The notes under the pieces were generated by a model that searched no databases, was not told where the DNA came from, and saw only the letters and a program-made list of their open reading frames with translations. Made by a program: the position numbers and the translations under genes. Of a DNA stretch of 17,816 nucleotides, positions 6,867-13,483 are shown one piece after another. Where the stretch lies: NCBI GenBank assembly GCA_964553025.1, contig CAZKJF010000021.1, positions 1 through 17,816 of the forward strand, in the 5' to 3' direction. Numbering within the stretch: position 1 is the stretch's first letter; the number at the start of each line of letters is the position of its first letter. This DNA comes from 2-01-FULL-49-17 sp964553025 (GTDB taxonomy: Bacteria; Patescibacteriota; Minisyncoccia; 2-02-FULL-40-12; GWA2-44-9).

Positions 6867-7232
6867 ATGCTTCAATTACGCTCCATAGTGCAGGTAGCAG
6901 ATAATTCAGGCGCCACGCGCGTCGGCATTTTCAAAGTGCTTGGCGGTTCTCGCCGCCGCTATGCCCAGATCGGCGACATTGTCGTCGCATCGGTCAAAGT
7001 GGCCGAACCGCGCAAGGGCGTCAAGAAAAAAGACGTCGTGAAATGCGTCGTGGTTCGCCAGCGCAATCCGTATCGCCGCAAAGACGGCAGCTACATCCGT
7101 TTCGACGACAATGCGGTTGTTTTGCTTGACGGCAAGGAGCCCAAAGGCGGCCGCATTTTCGGTCCGATTCCCCGAGAAATCAAAGAAAAGGGTTTTGCGA
7201 CTATCGCGTCGCTGGCCCAGGAATTAGTATAA
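6867..7232 (+). CDS. rplN: Ribosomal protein L14
   Basis: L14 is a 50S protein at the subunit interface and the target of the silencing factor RsfS. The 121-residue product is almost canonical: MLQLRSIVQVADNSGA at the N-terminus, KVLGGSRRRYAQIGDIV, RRKDGSYIRFDDNAVVLL and GGRIFGPIPREIKEKGFATIASLA at the C-terminus. It follows rpsQ by four bases. Confidence 0.98.
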   Translation: MLQLRSIVQVADNSGATRVGIFKVLGGSRRRYAQIGDIVVASVKVAEPRKGVKKKDVVKCVVVRQRNPYRRKDGSYIRFDDNAVVLLDGKEPKGGRIFGPIPREIKEKGFATIASLAQELV

Positions 7233-7237
7233 TTACC

Positions 7238-7546
7238 ATGAAAATCCGTAAAGGCGACAACGTTATCATGTTAAGCGGTAAAGACCGAGGCAAAACCGGA
7301 AAAGTTATTTCGGTTATGCCGGATATGGACCGAATCGTTGTCGAGGGCTTGAATATGCTTCGGCGCCATACCCGCGCTCGTCAGCAAGGTCAAACCGGCC
7401 AGATTATCAGCAAAGAGCGGCCAGTGAGCGCTGCCAGTGTCGCCGTAGTCTGCAAATCCTGCGGCAAGCCGACGCGCGTCGGATACCGTATCGACGGAGA
7501 TACCAAGCTCCGCATTTGTAAAAAGTGCCAAAATACGATATCATAA
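7238..7546 (+). CDS. rplX: Ribosomal protein L24 with zinc ribbon
   Basis: L24 starts 50S assembly by binding the 5' part of 23S rRNA. The KOW motif is at residues 4-30 (KGDNVIMLSGKDRGKTGKV), followed by EGLNMLRRHTR. The C-terminal part has two CxxC pairs (Cys72/Cys75 in CKSCGKPTRVGYR and Cys94/Cys97 in CKKC), forming a four-Cys zinc ribbon as in many bacterial L24 proteins. The length of 102 is normal. Confidence 0.97.
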   Translation: MKIRKGDNVIMLSGKDRGKTGKVISVMPDMDRIVVEGLNMLRRHTRARQQGQTGQIISKERPVSAASVAVVCKSCGKPTRVGYRIDGDTKLRICKKCQNTIS

Positions 7547-7560
7547 GCCCGCTTTTCACC

Positions 7561-8106
7561 ATGACTACCTTTCTCCAACAGTATCGAAAAACGATCATTC
7601 CTGCGATGCAGAAAGAGTTTGGCATTGCCAATGTCATGGCCGTACCGAAGCTTGAAAAGATCGTGATCAACACCGGCGTCGGCCGTCTGACCAAAGACCA
7701 GAAAACGCTTGACCGCATCGCCGGCGATATCGAAAAATTATCAGGCCAAAAACCCGTGTTCCGGATGGCGAAGAAATCCATCGCAAGCTTCAAGATTCGC
7801 GAGGGCGTTCCCGTGGGAATTTCAGTTACGCTTCGCGGCGCACGCATGGCCGACTTCGTAAACCGTTTCATTAACATCGCCTTGCCGCGATCCCGCGATT
7901 TCCAAGGAATTGATCCTCGCAATATCGATAAGTTCGGTAATTTAAATTACGGCATCAAAGAATCCAGTATTTTCCCTGAATTGAATTATGAGAATGTGAA
8001 AGATATTTTCGGTCTGCAAGTTACGTTTGTAACGACGGCCGGAAATCGGGAACAGGGCGCAGCTTTGTTTAAGCACCTGGGTTTCCCGCTTCGAAAATCA
8101 AAATAA
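7561..8106 (+). CDS. rplE: Ribosomal protein L5
   Basis: L5 binds 5S rRNA and contacts P-site tRNA. From the ATG at 7561 the product has 181 residues (family about 179), with NVMAVPKLEKIVINTGVG, SGQKPVFRMAKKSIASFKIREG, RNIDKFGNLNYGIKE and the final VTFVTTAGNREQGAALFKHLGFP. An in-frame start at 7525 overlaps rplX and adds twelve residues with no family match, so it is not used. The start context is CACC-ATG with no Shine-Dalgarno sequence. Confidence 0.97.
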   Translation: MTTFLQQYRKTIIPAMQKEFGIANVMAVPKLEKIVINTGVGRLTKDQKTLDRIAGDIEKLSGQKPVFRMAKKSIASFKIREGVPVGISVTLRGARMADFVNRFINIALPRSRDFQGIDPRNIDKFGNLNYGIKESSIFPELNYENVKDIFGLQVTFVTTAGNREQGAALFKHLGFPLRKSK

Positions 8107-8111
8107 ATCTT

Positions 8112-8297
8112 ATGGCAAAGAAATCAACAATCGCGCGTTCAGCCAAGAAGCCCAAGTTTTCAAGCCGGACGGTCAACCGTTGTTTTCTGTGCGGCCGGAA
8201 GGGCGGCTACATGCGCCGATTCGGCGTATGCCGCATCCACTTCCGAGAGCTTGCGAGCCAAGGATTGCTCCCGGGCGTTAAAAAATCATCATGGTAA
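8112..8297 (+). CDS. rpsN: Ribosomal protein S14, short zinc-type, with Cys3-His site
   Basis: This is the short (61-residue, type Z) S14 of the 30S head. The zinc finger region reads CFLCGRKGGYMRRFGVCRIHFREL, with ligands Cys24, Cys27 and Cys40, but His43 replaces the usual fourth Cys (CRIC in most type Z S14). His can coordinate zinc, so the site is probably functional as Cys3-His. The end LLPGVKKSSW is canonical. The stop overlaps the rpsH start by seven bases. Confidence 0.96.
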   Translation: MAKKSTIARSAKKPKFSSRTVNRCFLCGRKGGYMRRFGVCRIHFRELASQGLLPGVKKSSW

Positions 8298-8710
8298 ATT
8301 ATCCTATCGCTGACATGTTAATACGAATCAAGAACGCTCAAGCCGTCCGGCATGAGCAGGTTTTGATTCCGTTCTCAAAAATGAAGTGGGCGATTGGGAA
8401 CATTCTTCAGCAAACCGATTATGTGGCGGCGATTGAACGCGTTAAGAAACCGGCTCATCCGGGCTCAAACAAAAAGACCGAGCATGAATATATTTTGGTC
8501 ACTCTCAAATACGAAGACGGCATGGGTAGCTTGAACGGTGTGAACATCATCAGCAAGCCTTCCCGCCATATGTATGTGACCGCCAGCCAAATCAAACCAG
8601 TCCGTTCCGGCCACGGTATCGCCATTATCTCCACATCCAAGGGGGTCATGAGTTCGCGGGATGCCAAGAAAGCCGGAGTGGGCGGCGAATTAATTTGCGA
8701 AGTCTGGTAA
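8291..8710 (+). CDS. rpsH: Ribosomal protein S8
   Basis: S8 is a primary 16S rRNA binder and, in E. coli, the repressor of the spc operon. The 139-residue product has the N-terminal PIADMLIRIKNAQAVRHEQV, and its C-terminal signature is intact (GIAIISTSKGVMSSRDAKKA, then GVGGELICEVW). The middle loop (KKPAHPGSNKKTEHE) is slightly long. The start overlaps rpsN by seven bases, indicating coupled translation. No S8-type target is obvious next to rplE, where E. coli has it. Confidence 0.97.
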   Translation: MVNYPIADMLIRIKNAQAVRHEQVLIPFSKMKWAIGNILQQTDYVAAIERVKKPAHPGSNKKTEHEYILVTLKYEDGMGSLNGVNIISKPSRHMYVTASQIKPVRSGHGIAIISTSKGVMSSRDAKKAGVGGELICEVW

Positions 8711-8717
8711 TACACTT

Positions 8718-9263
8718 ATGTCTAAAATCGGCAAAAAACCAATTACGATTCCCGACGGCGTCCAAGTCACGATCAGTGGCGATTCCGTTACGGCTAAAGG
8801 GCCCAAGGGAACCCTGGCCAAACCTATTCCGCCGCACGTCTCGGCGGCGGTGGACGGCCAGCAGGTAATCGTTACGCCGGAAGATAAAACGACCCGCGAC
8901 GGCCGCATGTATTGGGGTTTGGCCCGTTCGCTTCTCCAGAATATGGTTCTTGGCGTTTCCGAGGGTTTTGAGACGGTTTTGGAATTCCAGGGCGTCGGCT
9001 ACAAGGCTAACGTCAAAGGCAGTGATCTTGAGCTTGGTTTGGGTTTTTCTCATCCCGTTCTGATTCAGGGCGCTGAAGGCGTGACATTCAAAACCGAAAA
9101 GAATACCATTCGTATCCAGGGTCCGGACAAGGAAATAATCGGCAAGATCGCGGCTGAAATCCGCACCTACCGTCCGCCCGAACCCTATAAAGGCAGCGGC
9201 ATCCGCTACGCCGGCGAAATCATTCGCCGCAAAGCCGGCAAGAAAGCGGCCGCAAGCGGTTAA
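8718..9263 (+). CDS. rplF: Ribosomal protein L6
   Basis: L6 lies near the sarcin-ricin loop and the factor-binding site. The 181-residue product has the duplicated fold. It starts MSKIGKKPITIPDGV, continues through VTAKGPKGTL, EFQGVGYKANVKGSDLELGL and SHPV, and ends RTYRPPEPYKGSGIRYAGEI followed by a basic tail. Length and motifs are standard. It follows rpsH by seven bases. Confidence 0.98.
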   Translation: MSKIGKKPITIPDGVQVTISGDSVTAKGPKGTLAKPIPPHVSAAVDGQQVIVTPEDKTTRDGRMYWGLARSLLQNMVLGVSEGFETVLEFQGVGYKANVKGSDLELGLGFSHPVLIQGAEGVTFKTEKNTIRIQGPDKEIIGKIAAEIRTYRPPEPYKGSGIRYAGEIIRRKAGKKAAASG

Positions 9264-9273
9264 TCGAACTTCC

Positions 9274-9630
9274 ATGAACAGACTCCAGAAACATATCAAT
9301 AAGAATCGCCGCCACGCCCGCATCCGGTCAAAAGTATCCGGTACGGCTTCCCGTCCGCGCGTTGCCGTCTTCAAAAGCAACCGCAATTTGTTTATTCAGT
9401 TTATTGACGACGTTGCCGGCAAGACGATTTTAAGCAGTCAGATCGCGGCGGCAAAGAGCAAAGCCAAGGGGACGAAGACCGAGCGTGAAATTGCGGTTGC
9501 AAAATTGCTGGCCGAAAAAGCCAAAGCGGCGGGCATTACCGAAGCGATCTTTGATCGTGGCGGCTTTGCCTATCACGGCCGAATTAAAGCTGTCGCCGAT
9601 ACCTTGCGCGAAAACGGCATTAAATTATAA
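9274..9630 (+). CDS. rplR: Ribosomal protein L18
   Basis: L18 binds 5S rRNA with L5 in the central protuberance. The 118-residue product has the basic N-terminus (NKNRRHARIRSKVSGTASRPRV), the FKSNRNLFIQFIDD strand and the signature FDRGGFAYHGRIKAVADTLRENGIKL. It lies between rplF and rpsE with short spacers of ten and three bases. Confidence 0.97.
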   Translation: MNRLQKHINKNRRHARIRSKVSGTASRPRVAVFKSNRNLFIQFIDDVAGKTILSSQIAAAKSKAKGTKTEREIAVAKLLAEKAKAAGITEAIFDRGGFAYHGRIKAVADTLRENGIKL

Positions 9631-9633
9631 ATC

Positions 9634-10248
9634 ATGGAACAAGAGTTGAATAACAATCAGACGCCAATCGCACCTGAAGCTCCAGCCCAGCAGCCGGCGG
9701 CATCGGCGCCGGCTGGAATGCCGGCGGACCGCGGCCGCGGCGGCATGGATCGGCGTGGGGGACGAGGCGGGCGTGGCGGCATGCGCCGCGGCCGCGGTCC
9801 GCAAGGCGACCGCCCCAAGTCAGAGTTCGATCAGAAAGTGCTTGAGCTCGCTCGCGTATCTCGCGTAACCAAAGGCGGCAAGCGGTTCTCATTCCGCTCG
9901 ACGGTCGTTATCGGCGACGGCAAAGGCCGCGTCGGCGTTGGTATGGCCAAGGGCAAAGATGTCGCCCAGGCTGTCCAGAAAGGCGTCAATCAGGCGCGCA
10001 AGAATCTCATTACCATTCCTCTCAAAAACGGTACGATTCCGTATCAGGTTGAGGCCAAGTATTCCAGTGCTGTCGTTGTGTTGAAACCGGCCCGCGGCGG
10101 CGTCAAAGCCGGAGGTCCCGTCCGCGTCGTGGCTAAGCTCTCGGGCATTACCGGTCTGACCGGAAAGCTTATCGAGCGTACCAACAATAAAGTAAACATC
10201 GCGATGGCTACGATCGTCGCGCTTCAGAAACTCCGAGTTAATAAGTAG
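9634..10248 (+). CDS. rpsE: Ribosomal protein S5 with RGG-rich N-terminal extension
   Basis: S5 acts in decoding fidelity and in mRNA unwinding at the entry channel with S3 and S4. The core from about residue 62 is normal: ELARVSRVTKGGKRFSFRS, VVIGDGKGRVGVGMAKGKDV, and the C-terminal PVRVVAKLSGI with a Thr-Asn-Asn-Lys turn near the end. In front is an extension of about 60 residues: an Ala/Pro/Gln part, then a Gly/Arg-rich RGG stretch (residues 31-57, for example DRRGGRGGRGGMRRGRG). RGG regions bind RNA in other proteins. A 19-bp perfect inverted repeat lies in this coding stretch. L30, normally next, is absent; rplO follows after ten bases. Confidence 0.96.
   Translation: MEQELNNNQTPIAPEAPAQQPAASAPAGMPADRGRGGMDRRGGRGGRGGMRRGRGPQGDRPKSEFDQKVLELARVSRVTKGGKRFSFRSTVVIGDGKGRVGVGMAKGKDVAQAVQKGVNQARKNLITIPLKNGTIPYQVEAKYSSAVVVLKPARGGVKAGGPVRVVAKLSGITGLTGKLIERTNNKVNIAMATIVALQKLRVNK
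9724..9802 (+). repeat. 19-bp perfect inverted repeat inside rpsE
   Basis: GCGGACCGCGGCCGCGGCG (9724-9742) is the exact reverse complement of 9784-9802. After one bulged G, CAT (9744-9746) also pairs with ATG (9781-9783), enclosing a 34-base loop. The arms encode ADRGRG and MRRGRGPQ, so Gly/Arg codon bias explains part, but not all, of the symmetry. The mRNA could form a very stable stem about 90 bases into the gene. Confidence 0.85.
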
Positions 10249-10258
10249 GCATACGACC

Positions 10259-10732
10259 ATGCAATTACACCAATTAAAACCGAAAACTCCCCGTGCGTAT
10301 GGCAAACGCGTCGGCCGTGGCGGCAAAAAAGGCACCTATGCCGGCAAAGGCACTAAAGGACAGAAGTCGCGCGCCGGCGCGGGCGTAAAGCCCGGATTTC
10401 GAGGCGGCGACAATCGCCTTTGGCAGCTGTTTCCGAAGCAGCGCGGCGCTTCCAAGAAACCCGGTTCCAATCGTCCGCATCGCAAGCATCGCTACTATCA
10501 GCTTCGCCATGCCAAGCCGGCAGCCGTAAATTTGGATGTCTTTAATCGCTTCGATGACAAGACGCGCGTTACTCCGGAGATGCTTGTCGAGGCGGGAATC
10601 ATTCTTAATGCCCGGGCAGGCGTCAAAGTTCTCGGCGGCGGCACACTCAAGAAAAAAGTCTTATTTGAAGGTTTTGCCTTCTCAGCATCGGCAAAAGATG
10701 CGATACTGAAGGCCGGCGGTACGATCGCTTAA
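10259..10732 (+). CDS. rplO: Ribosomal protein L15
   Basis: L15 is a late 50S assembly protein. The 157-residue product begins MQLHQLKPKTPRAYGKRVGR and continues GGKKGTYAGKGTKGQKSRAG, the extended rRNA-binding arm, then the globular domain with PEMLVEAGIILNARAGVKVLGGG, ending in ILKAGGTI. It follows rpsE directly with no rpmD between, the diagnostic gap of Patescibacteria. secY follows after 13 bases. Confidence 0.97.
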   Translation: MQLHQLKPKTPRAYGKRVGRGGKKGTYAGKGTKGQKSRAGAGVKPGFRGGDNRLWQLFPKQRGASKKPGSNRPHRKHRYYQLRHAKPAAVNLDVFNRFDDKTRVTPEMLVEAGIILNARAGVKVLGGGTLKKKVLFEGFAFSASAKDAILKAGGTIA

Positions 10733-10745
10733 TTCCTTTCGCCCA

Positions 10746-12008
10746 ATGAACCGTTTTCTCCAACTTTTCAAGAAGAAAGAGCTTCGGAATAAAATTCTGT
10801 TCGTGCTCGGCGCACTCGTCGTCTATCGCTTGGCGGCCAATATCCCCGTCCCATATATCGATGCCGATCAGCTGCGTAATTTCTTCGCCAATAACCGATT
10901 CTACGGTCTTCTCTCGGCGCTGACGGGCGGTTCAATCTCCCAGCTTTCGGTGGTTATGCTCGCGCTCGGGCCGTATATTTCGGCTTCGATCGTCATGCAG
11001 CTCTTGACCATGATCTTTCCGGGCCTGGAACAGATGTATAAACACGAGGGGGAAGCCGGCCGCGCCCGATTCAATCAATATTCCCGTTTGCTGACGGTAC
11101 CGTTCGCGGCTCTGCAGGGCTTGGCGTTCTTGGTCTCGCTCCAGCGCCAGGGAGTCGTTTCGTATCTTGACCCTCTCCAATGGATTACGGTATTGGGCAC
11201 GGTTGTTGCTGGCAGCATCTTCCTGATGTGGCTCGGCGAGCTAATTTCTGAGAAAAATATCGGCAATGGCGTGTCGGTGCTGATCTTCGCCGGAATCGTT
11301 TCGCATTTTCCCGTTGAATTCCAGCAGGCGATTTTTAAATACAATTCAACATTGTTCTTCAGCTATCTCACGTTTGTAATTTTGGCCCTCGTGGTGGTAA
11401 CCGGCGTCGTGTTTATCAGCGAAGCCCAGCGCAACATCCCCGTCAATTACGCCCGTCGCGTCCGCGGCTCCAAGGTTTTTGGCGGCGTTTCCACCTACTT
11501 GCCGATGCGCATCAATAATGCCGGCGTAATTCCGATTATTTTCGCGCTCTCATTACTGCTGTTCCCGGGCATGCTGGCTAACTTTTTTGCCGGCAGCAAG
11601 GTGGCGATTATCTCTCGCGTTGCCACGACGGTAAGCCAACACCTCCAGCCGACAAGCATCCTCTATGCTGTCGTATACTTCCTCTTAGTATTTCTTTTCA
11701 CTTACTTCTACACGGCGGTTACGTTTGATCCGAAATCAATTTCCGAAAATATCCAGAAACAGGGAGGATATATACCCGGCATTCGTCCCGGTCCGGCAAC
11801 AGCCCAATTCTTGTACCACCTTTTGACCCGCATTACGCTTGTCGGCGCCGTCTTTCTCGGTATTATCGCTGTCTTGCCGAATATCGTTCAGCGCTCGACG
11901 ACTATTACGGACTTTGCAGTTGGCGGCACCTCAATCCTTATCGTGGTTTCCGTCGCTTTGGAAATCATGAAACAACTCGACGCCCAGCTCTCGATGTACG
12001 AGTACTAA
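10746..12008 (+). CDS. secY: Protein translocase subunit SecY
   Basis: SecY is the channel of the Sec translocon in the cytoplasmic membrane. The 420-residue product has the usual ten hydrophobic segments and clear landmarks: PYISASIVMQLL (TM2), KHEGEAGRARFNQYSRLL, the cytoplasmic loop EAQRNIPVNYARRVRG, MRINNAGVIPIIFA, GGYIPGIRPG before TM9, and the end GGTSILIVVSVALEIMKQLD. It is slightly short for the family but complete. It is last in the r-protein transcript; a terminator begins at its stop codon. Confidence 0.98.
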   Translation: MNRFLQLFKKKELRNKILFVLGALVVYRLAANIPVPYIDADQLRNFFANNRFYGLLSALTGGSISQLSVVMLALGPYISASIVMQLLTMIFPGLEQMYKHEGEAGRARFNQYSRLLTVPFAALQGLAFLVSLQRQGVVSYLDPLQWITVLGTVVAGSIFLMWLGELISEKNIGNGVSVLIFAGIVSHFPVEFQQAIFKYNSTLFFSYLTFVILALVVVTGVVFISEAQRNIPVNYARRVRGSKVFGGVSTYLPMRINNAGVIPIIFALSLLLFPGMLANFFAGSKVAIISRVATTVSQHLQPTSILYAVVYFLLVFLFTYFYTAVTFDPKSISENIQKQGGYIPGIRPGPATAQFLYHLLTRITLVGAVFLGIIAVLPNIVQRSTTITDFAVGGTSILIVVSVALEIMKQLDAQLSMYEY

Positions 12009-12042
12009 ATCAGCTGCGCCTTCGGCGCCGCTGATTGTTTTT
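12008..12042 (+). terminator. Terminator of the ribosomal-protein/secY transcript
   Basis: AATCAGC (12008-12014) pairs with GCTGATT (12030-12036), and after one T-C mismatch GCGCC (12016-12020) pairs with GGCGC (12024-12028) around a TTC loop. This is followed by G and five T (12038-12042). The first arm begins on the last base of the secY stop codon. Confidence 0.85.
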
Positions 12043-12050
12043 GCAGAAGA

Positions 12051-12059
12051 TGGTATGAT
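12051..12059 (+). promoter_or_regulatory. Extended -10 promoter of adk, leaderless
   Basis: TGG-TATGAT is an extended -10 element (TATGAT matches 5/6). Seventeen bases before it is only CTGATT, inside the terminator arm. The expected start site, about seven bases after the hexamer, is 12066, which is the A of the adk ATG, so the message is predicted to be leaderless. The promoter of the 17090 gene has the same geometry. Confidence 0.6.
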
Positions 12060-12065
12060 AGGGAA

Positions 12066-12743
12066 ATGGAAATTGAACCGCGATTGTGGGCTGTGTTGCT
12101 GATCGGGCCGCCCGGTGCCGGCAAAGATACCCAAGCCGCCTTACTGGCTTTGGAACTCGGCCTTGTTCAGATCAAAACCTCGCAGATTATCGATCGGAAG
12201 TTCAGCCAGGCTGGGCCCGATGATGCGGCCATTCAGGAACAGATCCGCCGCAAAGCGGCGGGCGATCTGGTGGAACCGAAACTGGTGCTGGAGTGGTTCA
12301 TCGAAGAACTTCGCTCGCTGCGCGGCCAGGGCAAGGGAATCGTCGCGAGCGGTTCGCCGCGGACGCTGCCGGAAGCGGAAGCCGAACTGCCGGTTCTGGA
12401 AGAACTGTACGGAAAAGAGAACGTAAAGATCGTTTCTCTCCAGATTGGCGAGGAAGAATCGGTCAAGCGCAATTCTGCGCGGCGCGTGTGCAAGCAGAAT
12501 AATCATCCCATCCCGAATTTTCCTGAATATGAGGGTATGACGGCGTGTCCGCAGGACGGCAGTCCAATCATTACCCGGGCAGACGATACGCCGGAGACGA
12601 TCCGCCATCGTTATCAGGCGTACCAGGAAGAAACCCATCCGGTTCTCGATTTTTTCGGCCAAAAAGGATATGCTGTCGCCACTGTGCACGGTGAACAGCC
12701 GATTGAAAACGTGCATCGGGAAATTTTAAACAAACTGTGGTAA
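12066..12743 (+). CDS. adk: Adenylate kinase (divergent)
   Basis: Adenylate kinase interconverts ATP + AMP and 2 ADP in the cytoplasm; the secY-adk-map order is common in bacteria. The P-loop GPPGAGKDT is at residues 14-22. The NMP-binding PRT is present as SGSPRT (95-100), where most members have DGFPRT. The LID region runs from RRVCKQNN to CPQDGSPIITRADDT, with Arg171, an Asp pair (173-174), Arg180 and Arg182. Only one Cys remains on each side (142 and 161) instead of the CxxC pairs of zinc-LID enzymes. At 225 residues it is normal in length. Another nucleoside monophosphate kinase specificity cannot be excluded. The stop overlaps map by seven bases. Confidence 0.88.
   Translation: MEIEPRLWAVLLIGPPGAGKDTQAALLALELGLVQIKTSQIIDRKFSQAGPDDAAIQEQIRRKAAGDLVEPKLVLEWFIEELRSLRGQGKGIVASGSPRTLPEAEAELPVLEELYGKENVKIVSLQIGEEESVKRNSARRVCKQNNHPIPNFPEYEGMTACPQDGSPIITRADDTPETIRHRYQAYQEETHPVLDFFGQKGYAVATVHGEQPIENVHREILNKLW
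12241..12268 (+). repeat. Short-loop inverted repeat in adk
   Basis: CCGCCGC (12245-12251), an AAA loop and GCGGCGG (12255-12261) pair. Allowing a three-base bulge (12261-12263), AGATC (12241-12245) also pairs with GATCT (12264-12268), for about 11 bp in all. It resembles the perfect hairpins in map, the CAP gene and the small Cys-motif gene. Confidence 0.6.
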
Positions 12744-13483
12744 CCATTAAGACACAACAAGAAATAGCGGATATGCGTGAAGGCGGCGCGATTCTGGCTG
12801 CGATCGTGAAAGCGATCGCAGCCACCGTCAAACCCGGGATCAAGACCCAGGAACTTGAAGACCACGCTCGCACGCTGATTGCCGAAAAAAACGCCGAGCC
12901 GGCGTTTCTTGGCTATCGCGGCTTTCCGGCAGCGCTGTGCGTTTCGATCAATGAGGAAATCGTGCACGGCATACCGTCGGCTCGCATCCTGAAAGAAGGA
13001 GATATCCTCAAATTGGATTTGGGCATTCGATACAAGAATATGTATACCGACCATGCAATTACCATGATTGTTGGTTCGACGCTTGATTCCAAGAAACAGA
13101 AACTTATCGATGTCGCAAAAGAAGCCCTTGCGATCGGCATTGAAGCTGCGCAGGTCGGCAACACGACGGGCGACATCGGGTCTGCGATCTATGGGTATGT
13201 GCGAGAGCAGGACTTGGAGGTAGTCCGCGAGCTGATCGGCCATGGCGTGGGCCGCGGAGTGCATGAGGAGCCCGAAGTGCCCAACTACGGTGCGCCCGGA
13301 ACGGGCGCACCGCTGAAGCCCGGCATGACCATCGCGATCGAACCGATGGTCGTTGCGGGGACGCATGCCATTATGGAAGGTTCCGACGGATTCAGTTATA
13401 TCACAAAAGACAAAAAACCGGCGGCTCATTTTGAGCACACCGTTCTTATCGCCGAGGACGGGCCGGTTATTCTTACCCAATGA
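12737..13483 (+). CDS. map: Methionine aminopeptidase, type I
   Basis: Map removes the initiator Met from nascent proteins using a two-metal centre. All five ligands are visible: Asp94 (LKLDLG), Asp105 (YTDHA), His169 (GHGVGRGVHEEP), Glu202 (IAIEP) and Glu233 (HFEHT). The substrate-site His77 lies in INEEIVHGIP. The length of 248 is normal for type Ia, with no N-terminal extension. Translation starts at GTG 12737, inside the end of adk; no better start gives the family N-terminus. The coding sequence contains two strong short-loop inverted repeats. The stop overlaps the next ATG (ATGA), so adk, map, the CAP gene and the sortase gene form one coupled operon. Confidence 0.97.
   Translation: MVTIKTQQEIADMREGGAILAAIVKAIAATVKPGIKTQELEDHARTLIAEKNAEPAFLGYRGFPAALCVSINEEIVHGIPSARILKEGDILKLDLGIRYKNMYTDHAITMIVGSTLDSKKQKLIDVAKEALAIGIEAAQVGNTTGDIGSAIYGYVREQDLEVVRELIGHGVGRGVHEEPEVPNYGAPGTGAPLKPGMTIAIEPMVVAGTHAIMEGSDGFSYITKDKKPAAHFEHTVLIAEDGPVILTQ
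12795..12824 (+). repeat. Perfect 12-bp inverted repeat in map (first)
   Basis: TGGCTGCGATCG (12795-12806) is the exact reverse complement of 12813-12824. The six bases between form a T-G wobble around a GAAA loop, the same GNRA cap as the tuf-rpsJ hairpin. It encodes part of the first helix (AAIVKAIAA) and has no T-tract. Confidence 0.9.
13288..13312 (+). repeat. Perfect 11-bp inverted repeat in map (second)
   Basis: CGGTGCGCCCG (13288-13298), loop GAA, CGGGCGCACCG (13302-13312). The arms encode the conserved NYGAPGTGAP segment, so the symmetry arose within constrained coding sequence. No T-tract follows. Confidence 0.9.

Noticed and set aside
8646..9386. Minus-strand open frame of 246 codons opposite rplF/rplR
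   Set aside because: Shadow of two clear ribosomal protein genes; no promoter or start context on that strand.
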